From: Spirogloea muscicola
Lineage: Eukaryota > Streptophyta > Zygnematophyceae > Spirogloeales > Spirogloeaceae
Direction: 5' to 3'
Length of the DNA: 39,906 nt
Assembly (NCBI GenBank): GCA_009602725.1
Contig: WELB01000036.1
Location: 499,217-539,122, forward strand
Both the position numbers and the translations under genes were made by a program. The notes beneath the pieces were generated by a model, which saw only the letters and a list, made by a program, of their open reading frames with translations, did no database searches and had not been told where the DNA came from. Shown in pieces: positions 21,576-32,500 of this stretch; position 1 is the first letter of the stretch, and each line of letters begins with the position of its first letter.

Positions 21576-24500
21576 CTAGTAAAAGCACCAGCTCCTGCAC
21601 ATGACATTGTACAAGGCCAGGGGCCAAACGGCTGCCCAGGCTCGGTGCTCGGGGGGCAGCAATGGCGCAGCCCCCGGCAACGGTGTAGACTCTGCTGCCC
21701 GCGGCACCCTGCGGGGCTGGGAGGATACTGATGCTGAGCGCCGCAGGGATGTGAAGCTCTCCGAATATGACCCCGACAGCTCCTTGTGGGACGACGAGAA
21801 GCTGTATTCGCCGGCTGCAGTATCGCGCTTGCTGGCCTTCTTGACGGCCACCTTTTTCTGCTCTTTCTTCTCCCCCCAGTCTATAGGCCCGTATATGTGG
21901 CTCTTCTCTGGGAGCTCTGGATTCGAACCCCCTGGGCGAATCTCCAGGCTCTTCACTTTCCTCACCTTTGCCTCCCCGGCAATAGTATTTCCACCGTCAA
22001 GCTCCTCCCTGCCAGATGTGCCTGTTGCCGCTGGCGCCTCTGTGGACAGCGTGCTTAGGCTCCTTGTGCGCAGCTCCAGCCTTGCCTCCTCGCTCAGGCT
22101 GACGCTGTTGCTTTGGCTCTCCCCCCCTCCATAACCTGGCATGCTGCCATGCTGCCGCTCAGCGAACTTGCCACCCCCTACCCAGTTGCTGCTCTTGCGG
22201 AAGAGTGCACGCATCGCGCTCTGCAAGCTGCGCTCCTGTGCCTTCAGCTCTGCGCTGTCCTCAGAGACGGTTTCCTCGCCTCTGCCACTAACGCCCTGCT
22301 CAACAGGACCGCTGTTTGCTGGCGAGCTGCCCCTGCAGAGGCAACGCCTGGTGACATTTGAAACAGCCCATATGCTGGGCTGCAGACATGACACATTTGA
22401 CAGAGAAACAAGCACAGGAATAGCTGCACCAATCAAGCAAACCTGTGCTCTCAGATACCTGCATCAGGACAATCTACTGAGATTTGGGCCCATGCAGCTC
22501 ATGGCCATGAGGCAGGGAGCTGAGCATGCCAACACTTGACCAGCGAAGAAGTAAGGGCCAGGGTTGAAGGTTCGCACTTGTGAAAGGAGAGCGCCCTGAC
22601 GCGATAGTCCTCCTCGCGCTCGAGCTGCTTCTCAATCTCGGGGTCCTCGCCGAGCTTCTGCAGGGCCTCCTCCGCCAGCAGGGTCGCCTGCTGGTTCCTA
22701 GCCCCCAGTCGTGACAGCGTGAGCAGCGACTGCAGCCCGCCCATGGCCATCACCTGGTCCAAAGCACACGGTCATAACCCACCCAGCTCGTCTCAAAATA
22801 TGTGCATCATTGAAAGTTACACTAGCACAGCCAACAATCAACCTGCGGTGATCTCAGAGAAAGTGTAAGTATTGGAGCTCCATGGAGTTGCTCAAGTGGA
22901 CGCCACACCTGGCGCTTGTTCTCGCTGTGCACTGCGAGGTGCCAGAATGCCCGAGCAGCCAGGCGCTGCACCTCAGGGTGGGGAGACTGTGCCATGGCAA
23001 TGACGCTCCACAGGCCCTCCTCTCGTACCACACCGTTGATGATGACAGCATCTGAGCATAAGTTACCAAGAGCAGCCGCAGCCGCTCGCTGGAAAATGGA
23101 AGAAGCAAACAACCATGGTGATGATCTGGATATTGCTTGCTCTAAATATTGATAGAGGAGTACATACACAGAGCGAGGAACGCCTTGGCAGGTCAGTAAG
23201 GTCAAGATGTCATTCAAGCTTAAGCCGGTGAATAGTAGGTAGGTTCACCTGCATCTCCTTCTCTGCAGCGCAGGAGGCATTACAGAGAAGCCGAAGACCA
23301 CCCTGAGCAGCAATCTGGTAGCGAAGCTCGGAATTAGTAGAAAGTGCTGCAAGAGCCCAGAAAGCACTTTCTTGAGGGAGTCCTGTGTCCTCCTCACACA
23401 TTCTGAGAGCATATTTCAAGCCGTCCAACTCAACAATCTACAAACAAACAACAATGTCATATCAATCAATTTATGAGTGAGAAGCTGGACTGATGACATG
23501 GTGGGTGCCTCCATATCTTGCAGGGATATTATGTGATGTATATACACTCCTCATAGAGGCTACAGGACACAAAATTAAGGAGGCAATGCACAAAGAATGA
23601 ACAGGGATTGCAGCTTGTGCAGATTGTTAGTAGGTAACACATTATATGTCACCTGCTGCTGCGTATCTTCCTCCACAGACAGAGCAGCAATGGCCCTCAT
23701 GGCAGACCCGCGCAACTCTGGCAGGAGGGTTTGACCCAACTGCCATCAAATGAACAGGTTAGAGTGTCATTCCATGTCATCACCCAGTTAGCAATTCGTA
23801 AAGAAGGCCGATGACGCTTGCCAGGGAGGGAGGGTGCGAGTGAAAGTTGCTACAAATGAGGCTGCTCCAAGCAGGAGATTGAAGGCGTAGTGAGCTCCTT
23901 AAGGCCCCTATGAACGATGATCAACAGACGCTGCCCATCAAGATTGATGATTACAGGTCGTCGCAATGAGAAATCTACCTGAACGAGGCGCATCAGCCAC
24001 TTGATGCCCTTCATCTGGACTGTGTAAAGCCTGTTCCTCTGGCTCCCTGCTAACCTGGCCAACGCCGTGCAAGCAGCTGCTTGCAACTGCTGCCCTTCCT
24101 GTGTCATGCTCTCGGAGCCAAAATCCCTTGCGACATGGAGACATCCAACCAAGGCAGATATCCCACTCATGCTGAACCGACCCAGCAGCATGTCCTCCGA
24201 CGCTAGAGACGAGATGACGTGTACAGCTGCTCGCCCTCCCTACAAGCAACAGGAATGCAAAAGGCAAATCAAGAACTTAGATGGAAGACACTATTAGAAC
24301 AGCCTGGAGCGTAGCTAAGTTGTCGATCTTCAGAATGCACATCTGCACAGCTGCACAGCTGATTTCAGTAGATTGGCCCCAGCCATATGGCTACTCGAGT
24401 AGCAGCCGAAGAGTATGCTGCTGACCCTTCACACACCCTTCACAAGAGCATCTCCAGCTAATATGAAGGTATACAAGTAAAAGTAGGAGTAAATAGGTGT

Positions 24501-25527
24501 GGGGTTATCGTGAACGTCCAATTTACCTCATTATCACCACTACAGAGGATGTCGACCACATGTTCAAGCAGGCCAGCCTCAACAATGAGAGGCCGATTGT
24601 GGCGCAGCCTTGCCAGGGCCGCCAGAGCCCTCATCGCCGTTGCTCTCAACTCCATCCGCCTTGAGGACGCGAGAGGGAGGAGACACTGGAGGTGTGCCGG
24701 GCTTGCTACCTCTAGCATGTCTGCTCCTCGAGAAGAATATACAAGCGAGGACTGTTGTTAGAGAAGACCTAGAGAACAACATGACAACACCATTCTACTT
24801 GAAGAGCTAGAGATGCCATAGTCTGGCTACTAACAGTAAGCTCTCCCCTGTCAGAGGTATATGATCGAAGACAGAGGCCTGCAGATGCAGACATACCAGT
24901 CTCGCCGCTGCGCACACAGCCCTCGAGCCAGTCGATGCCGCCTTGCCTTGTTGCTACATCACTGCTCGCCACCTGACTGATGGCCCTGTACACAGACCTA
25001 TCCATCCGGCCTGCCTCAGGCCGTGGAGAGAAGCCCCAAGTCCTGGAGGGTGAGATGTCCATCTGAAATATTCCTCGAGGAGTCGGGGCCCCCCCTGCCT
25101 GCAGTCATTGCAGGCATGCAGAATTGACAAAGTATAAGAGCTGCAATTAATGCAAAGGCTTGCCATCTTAATGGAAGTAATCTGATAAGACCGTGGTTGT
25201 CTTCACCATATCGTTGTAGTATGATGGTATCTCGATTTTGGAGGGCTTGTCAATCTACCAACAGAAATGCGAAGAAACGATGGTACATACCATCCCAGAC
25301 AGTGTGATTGAGGGGTATGGGCTTGGCTTTGGCTCCACACGGGATGAGGACTTCAGTGGTAAAGGAGGTAATAGAGAGCCACAGCTGACAAGAGCCAAAG
25401 CCGTGGGAGCCGACTTCTGTCGTTGCTGCAACGGCATGCAACCCCCCCGCCGGGAAGTCCTCTTCTTCAGCTGCTTCGGATGCGACTCCGAGAACAGCTG
25501 CCTGGGTGTCCTCCCAAATTCACTCAT
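21576..25527 (-). CDS. Armadillo-repeat protein with a BEACH-tail-like N-terminal motif
   Basis: Exons in reading order: 25527-25291, 25062-24897, 24720-24527, 24239-23979, 23739-23653, 23437-23249, 23088-22909, 22753-22578, 22332-21576; phases agree, giving about 747 residues. Exon 1 starts MSEFGRTPRQLFSESHPKQL, which resembles the EFGQTPxQLFxxPHPxR segment that ends BEACH domains. From exon 2 onward there are armadillo repeats: ELRATAMRALAALARLRHNR, LQAAACTALARLAGSQRNR, ESAFWALAALSTNSELRYQI, RAAAAALGNLCSDAVIINGV, EVQRLAARAFWHLAVHSENK. Exon 8 ends in a charged helix (EDPEIEKQLEREEDY). Exon 9 encodes a long Ser/Lys-rich disordered tail containing YGPIDWGEKKEQKKVAVKK. ARM folds bind partner proteins; no enzyme activity is suggested. 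The first ATG follows an acceptor-like cttgcag directly, so unseen upstream exons or a 5' UTR intron are possible. Confidence 0.75.
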
Positions 25528-26549
25528 CTGCAAGTTCAGGTCGCGTCAGATGATTGGCTGCAAGCAGCAAGTGTGCAAAAACTGGATGACCGCAGAAGTG
25601 ATATTAGTTTTCCTCTGCATGATAAAGTCACGATGGCCGCATCTGGAATGGAGCTAATACTGTGCACGCAACACGACATGAATAACTGCGTAAGTGCAGA
25701 AATTCCGCACAATCAAGTCACGATGGCCACATTGCCGTGTCGCAGCACTTCTTAAAAAAACTCATGATCGTACTTGAAAGAAAAAAGGAACGTATGGACC
25801 CTTGGACCCCTCTATTTACAACAAAAGCGTCCTTGGGTTCAGGTAATTGAACATGTAAAAGTAGGGCTCTAATGAACTAGCTTGTGATGAGGCCACAACT
25901 TATGCCTCTTACAAGTGAAGAGGCTGGGGGCTAAATCAGCCCAGAAAATGACACATGTTTCCAAGGACAAGCATAGCTAGCAAGTAGGTGTGACCTGCCT
26001 GCAACAAGTGGCCGCTGCATCCACGCTTAAGCTTCAATTAGCCTCATGATCCTTCTATCACTGGCCTCCATGTGTCCTGTCAAGAATATGGGAGGCATGT
26101 GTATTGCCCTCAGGGTAGACATAAGCCTTCAGGCAGATACCCTTGCTTGTGTTTTTAGCTCTGAGGGCAATTACCACTTGCACTCCTTGGACGTAAAGAT
26201 GGAGCGTCTCAGCTCAAGGCAGCTCTTGCCCATGAGTCCAACCAAGGCTTCCATGTACTTTTGCCTAGGCTTTGCCTAGACGATTTGAAAATGGATACAG
26301 CTGCGCTATCTGCTGTACCTATTTGTCAGAATAAGTGTTGGATGGTACATACTGTACACTCGGCACAGAAGTTGAGTACCAGAACTACACGAAGAGAATT
26401 ATGTGCAGGGAGCCAGGATGTGAAGTACATGCACAGATTCCCGCAGATCAAGTTGTTCTCCTAAGCATGCGTGCCCATGCTGCTCAAAGGCTGATCTGAG
26501 CTCGCTGGGCAACGTGGTAAGCTTGTTCCTACAGCTTGTCAATGTGCAC
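25528..26549. other. Spacer between ARM-protein and spastizin-like genes, with unresolved ORFs
   Basis: No gene can be assigned. Three items stand out. A plus-strand frame continues from 25423 to 25755 (ASDDWLQAASVQKLDDRRSD). A minus-strand frame 26259-26171 follows a gcctag acceptor and ends at a TAA (KYMEALVGLMGKSCLELRRS). A plus-strand frame ends at a TGA near 26495 (EYQNYTKRIMCREPGCEVHA). The motif agtcacgatggcc occurs twice (about 25628 and 25719). No BEACH-domain exon was found here on the minus strand. Confidence 0.35.
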
Positions 26550-29500
26550 TTAGGGGTGGTGCACTAGCCACTGCTCACACATGTCCCAGACAGCCAGGGC
26601 CCCCGTCTCCTTTGCCTGTGCAAGTAAGTTTCAGTATCAGACCACAATAGGTTTTGATGAACAAGCAATCAGGGACCAGAGACTGTTGCTCCATAATCAT
26701 ACCCTTACCTGGTCAATGAAGCAAGAGGATCAGGATTGCCAATCAGCACCAAGAAGTCTGTGCGGCAGCAGAGGGAAGCACTGACCTGACGAGACACATA
26801 CTCCACATCTGCTGTGGAATTTGCACGTGCCGCAAACTGAAAGGCACTTTTCAGCCGCCCGACCATGACACAAGCAAGCACCCTCCTGGACCAACACAAT
26901 GACAAGTGACAGCAGCACAAGCATCGCTCTTGAGCAGGTACAGGAAGGCCAACCAACTTCACATAAACGTGTGAGAGTGTGATGAGAGCAAACTAGGAGT
27001 GAGTAATGGCTCAAGTCTACCGACTTGTGATGCAAGTTCCGCGCTGTGGGTATGCAGAAATCCACCTGTGATCAGAGGAGAGCTGGTCAATGAGCTTGTC
27101 CGGCCGTTCCCTGTGCGTCCGAGCGTAGACAGCAATGGCAGCACCTAGGACAGAGTCCCAGTCGGCCTCGTCTAGCGTGCCGCGGATGCCTGCCAGGAGC
27201 TCTGCCAGCTGACGTGACAGGTGGCGGTCAGCCAAGTTGGCTGCAGCAGCAGCCCAGACATGTGCTGCCGGTAATGCCAGTTCGTAGACGACCCGGAAGG
27301 CCAGGGGGAATGCACGCTCCGCTAATGCCTCAGCCACCTCGCACTTTTTCCTGTTATAGTAGCAGGATGAGCTTCTCATTCAGCAAATGAGCTTCTCACA
27401 GCCTGCACACTTACTTATCTATGAAAGCTGATGCAATGGAGCACCCCAACTTCTGAAGCCACACTCTTAGCAAGTCAACAGGGTAAGCACCACTCTTCGC
27501 ATGTCTTATAAAGGATACTGGTAGCTTACTACGTGGAGCAAACAAACACTGGGAAGCCATTCGGCTGGCGAAGGTGGGTGAGAGGGGTCGGACACGAGTG
27601 CTCACTTTGTTGAGTCGCTGTCGTTTGCGTTACCAAAGATGGAATGCATCCATGGAGGACCTTCTGCATCTGTAAAAGCTTTCAGCACCTCCACCTGTTG
27701 CCAAGCTTCGAGAATCATAGAGCAGCCTGAAGACTTAACTCGCTTCACTCAAGACATACATCCTGTATTCAATTGTCTCCAGCAGTGATGCACCGTCAAC
27801 AATCAACACAGTAGTGATGGTGCTTACTCATGATATCTCATAGGCACTTGCCTGTAATGATATGCGAGTGCTCAGGCGGATGAGGTCTTCATCTGTTAGC
27901 TTGGCTGATGCCGTTTTACTTCGGGGCCCGCGAAGGCCAGCACCCGCACCCGGAAGCCCTGCTTGTTGCTGCCGTAAGCTGAGACCCTCCTCAATGTGCA
28001 CCTATTCACAAGATGTGATGGATGAGTGATGATTGTCCCAAGACAGTGACTTGATAATTGTATGAAGTATTATCGGATTGAAGACCATGCCAGGCTCAGT
28101 AAGCGCAACAAAAGTATGCAAGAGCCTACAAGAGAGACTCTGGCATGGCACCTAGGGCTACATCCAACCTCGAAAGTGATCATACAATGAACTGACTCCG
28201 TGTGATGGCTGACCTTTGCCTGCTCCAACAGGCGAACTGCTTGATCTGTTGTTGCCGTGCCATGGAAAAGCTGGATGGAGGTCAAGCCTGCAGCTATGAC
28301 ATCCTTCTGCAGGATCTGCAGAGATTGTCACACAAGAGGTCCATGTGGTTGAGGACTGAGCAGGGTTCACTCAGAACAGGCAGTCTACCGAAGATAGAAG
28401 TGCTATGATAGACCACTAATTCATTCGCATACAGTTCTCTTCCCAAAACCTCCTTTGGACGCTAGACGCTGCTGCTTGCATGTTATCAGCGCCGTGCCCA
28501 ACATTGCCCAAAAAAGTGATCACATTTGCTCCTTGAAGCAATGGATATGGCACACGTGCAAGGCTCCTGAGCAAGTTGCTGCACCTGAAGTCGGTAGAGG
28601 TGACTGAAGTGGCGGTGAGCCTCGCAGTACGCAGCCAGCCTTGTCAGTGCCAGGGCGGTGGCTCCGCTGTCTGCTGCAGACCCGTCTTCGCCATTGCTCT
28701 CCCAGATGCTGATGACGTCTTCCAGCTTGTCCATGGCACCGAAAGCGACACACAGCTCGCACAAGTCCTCAAGCGTGCCAAACTGCGTGCCAAATGGGTC
28801 TAGCTTCTGCTGGCTCGAAGCCGCCCCTATGACGGCAGGAGCCGAGGTCTGGAGGGAGGTCAAGGAGTTGGTGGAGGACGAGAGCGAGGGCGGGAGGAGA
28901 GACGCGAGCGACGGCGGAAGGCCGCCCACCGGGAAGAAGAGCCGGCAGGCCTCCACGACTTTGCCGTGCCGGAACTGGAAAGCTGGGAGCTCTCGCTTGG
29001 CATACTGGCAAAACAGCCACACACTAGCAGCTATTTAGACGTCACCTTTGCATGGTCTGCATTCACATTTATAACCTGCTCTTAATCAGCATAGAGAGCT
29101 CAGCTTAATGTCAATGATCAGGGCCCCCCCATCATACCTCACGAAGATAGCGCTCGCACTCTTTGTACTGTTGATCGTCCAGGTGACTGGCGGGTAGCTC
29201 GGCCCCTGTCACAAGAGGCGTGCGATAGGAGCCTTCTGGCCACTCTCCTGACACGCGGCGGGGCTGCAGGGACGATGACATCGGCGGCGGAATGTGGAGC
29301 ACATCCAGGTAGGAGTCGGCTGAGAGAGCATCTTCTGAGGCGGAGTTCACACTGCGCTCCATGTGCACATACCTGGCAAATGCAAGCATGTCATGCAATC
29401 TAGTCGTTATTGACTAGTGGGTCCCAGCAGTCCTAGCAGGCACGCCATTAGTGGTAGGCGCCGAGCAGAATGACGTGCAATTAGTAGTCTGGCATCCCAT

Positions 29501-32500
29501 GTGAACATGGACAATCGTCCACATGGTGCACTTGGCAGTGCACTTACAGTTGGCGCGTCGCCGGCACGTCAGTGGGTGGGCTGGACTCTATGCAGTGGAC
29601 CATTGTGAGGGCCACCTCGGCAGCTCGAGAGACTTCGGCTCCTCTGAGGACGTGCCTGCAAACACTTGACATTGCCTAAAGTCAAACAGCAGGGCTGATG
29701 GCGCAGCCTCCAGCTGCATGTTGTTAGTGGCACTTGCAATGTCAAGCTGGTGCAAGGGATCCAATAAGGTTGCACCTGAGCTACAGACTATCATGATTGG
29801 AGGCTTTATTCTGGACAAGTCTGTGTCTGTGTCTGTGGGTTGTCAATCAAAGTCGGGTGTCTAACCCGACTTTGATCCAGGCCTCATTATAATGACCGAT
29901 GAGTAGCAGAGACTGGCCCCACGCCATCCACACCGGAGCCTCGTCCAGCTGCTGGGACAAGGCATGACCCCACACATTAAGCACCAAAGGCAGCCAAAAG
30001 CCGTGATGAGTTCTTGCTTTACTAGGACACAGGAAAGCTTGTCGGATCCAGATGTATCCATAACTGGCCAACTAACTATTCCAAGCTGTCCCGGTCAATC
30101 ACCTGGCACTTCACACATGTCTGCAAAGCCAACTCAAAGCGCTCCTCTTGCAGGAGCTGATCCCTCAGCGCCAGGGCCCTGACATCCGAGCTCAGGTCGT
30201 CTGCCGATGCCGTGTATCCCGCCTTGAGCAACTTGCACAGGAGCTCCATGCGTGATCGCCATTGGTCAGCTAGCCGGACCACCTCACTAAGAGGTGCCTC
30301 CTTGCTCACGATGGTATTACGTGATGGCCCAGAAGCCTTGATGCCAGAACCTTGCCTGGCCGGAAGCTGACCATTGGTTACATTCTTGTCACCATTCGCT
30401 ACTGAGTCGTCTGCACAGTCGGCTTCACTGGCCTTGCTGCTCCCTTCTGAGTCCTCCTTTGTCTTAATTGACGAAGGATGTAGCCCTTGTAGTAGCCTCT
30501 GTGCAAAAGATAGGACCTGTAGCAACAGCAGAAAGTGCAAAATCTTTAATGAAACCAACCAAAACCTTGACCATTAAGAAGTGGCATTATGCAATGGGCA
30601 AGGGGCCCCAACCTTGGCAAAAATCAGAGCGGCATGGTAAGCCTTCTCCAAGTTAATTGAGGCAACCCCGTCCTTGCCCGACAGCTGGCGAGTGATCTCC
30701 GCTTCGGACAGCGTCACGGCCAGCCTGGCCGCCACCTCGTTGGACGAGCACAGCGCCAAGATGGCCTGACATGGGCAATGCTGGTGTCACTTTTGGCGGA
30801 AGCCCAGGTAGATGTCCTACTGGGACACGTCTTAGAATTTACATATTTGCATTGTCCCTACGCATCCATGTGTCAAGTACAAACTCTTATGTGTTAGATA
30901 CAAACTCTTAAGTACTGTCACCTTGCAGTGCAGAGATATTAGCTTGCCTCTGCCCCACCCCTGACTAAGATTTGAAGAAGCTTGCTAAGATGCAAATTTC
31001 ATGTAATCTGATGGATTGAGTAGAGTACCTCGCAAAGAGCAGCGCTAGGAGCATTCTCATAAGTGTGAGCCAGCCGCTTTGCAGCGTCCCTCTCCTCGTT
31101 CCCTGTCAGCACGCTCTCCTGCCCTTGCAGCCCGACATCAGCGACCTGCCGCCCAGGCCCGGCAGTGCTGACGGGGTTCCCAGTCATGGCTTCCCAGGCC
31201 GCCTTTTGAGAGGGAGGAAGCCCTTGCGAGACGGAAGGCAGGCTCCGCCTTGGCTTCGCAGAAGGGGATCGTCGTGCCTCGCGCGGAGAGGACGCCAACG
31301 ACCACGCGAAAGTGCGGCGCATCACGCCGACCCCCCTGCCTGGAGGTGCAGGAGTCGGAGGCGGTGAAGGGGCTGCAAGCCGCCCACTGAGCTGTGCTAC
31401 AAAGGTCCTCTCCCCACTCCCCTCGGACGCAATCGCTTTGGCCGCGTATACTGCCAGCAGGTCGTCGTCCTTCAGCTCGGGGAAGCCTTGAAGGAGCTGC
31501 AAGACAAACAGCATTGCATTCACATGGAGCTGCTGCACAGTGCAGAGAGATGACACCCAAAGCAAAAGACAGTCCGAGGTCGCCGCTATCTGAGGTCGCT
31601 GCGAAGGGGCCAAGACGCACTTGCGCCACATGGGCAGTCTGCTTCCACATGAGGAGGCTCTCCAGTATCAGATGTGGGTGCTCGTGCAGCCGCGCACACC
31701 GGAGCTGCCACGGCGGCGGGAGCTTCGCCAGCATGCCCAGCACCAGTGCAAGCCTCTGCAACCTCTGCAGCTCGTGCACAGCCAGGCGCTCACCTTGCCT
31801 CTTGAGGAGGAACTTCACCTGAGATTTGCACCACAACCATTTATGAACGTCAGTCCGGGCACTCAATCAAGCTGGCTCCAGATCGTACGCTCAGCATTCA
31901 AGTTGAAGCCAGCCCAGCTCATATCCGCACACTTGCAATATCAGGATGAGGATTGAAAAAGGCCACGACTGGACTGCACACTTGAGCTCAGAGCCGTAGT
32001 TGGCTTGCATTAGTGCGAGATCGATATCGTGACACAGGACTGAGACCAACAAGGAGTTGCTTTGTGTGGATGCTGGTGAGCTGCTCAAGAGCAACCAGAA
32101 GAATGGCCAGTGCATCCTCTGGCTCTTGAATCCTCCCCAGGTACTGCAGGGCGGCAGCGCTGCCCTTGCTGTCCAGCGGGCTGCCCTTCACGATGTCCAC
32201 CAGATGGCGGCCCTGCAGCTCGCACCGAAGTTCCTTGGGCAGCTGGCACAAGTTGCCGACCTCAATGGCTGCATCGACTTTGCCGCGCTCTGCCAGCCGC
32301 AGCGCCAGGCCTTCCGGGTCCGTGTTGCACTGCAGCTCAACCTGCTCCAGTACATCTCACAGTGAGCACAAAATCAAGACAACCTCTGGCTAACCAGCGT
32401 TTCAGCATGGAGGCAGGATTGTGCAATCCATATAAACTACAGATATTCAGCACAGATTCTGGCCCGAGGCTGCTGCTGCTTTTGGGCGTGCTCGTGTAGG

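Noticed and set aside
29670-29790. Possible extra exon (LLDPLHQLDIASATNNMQLE) between two spastizin exons
   Set aside because: Its phase is incompatible with the flanking exons, which join directly and match homologues.
31138-31866. Minus-strand frame of 242 codons taken as one exon
   Set aside because: Only its first 66 codons (31621-31818) fit the family. The remainder crosses an intron and is out of frame with the next conserved exon.
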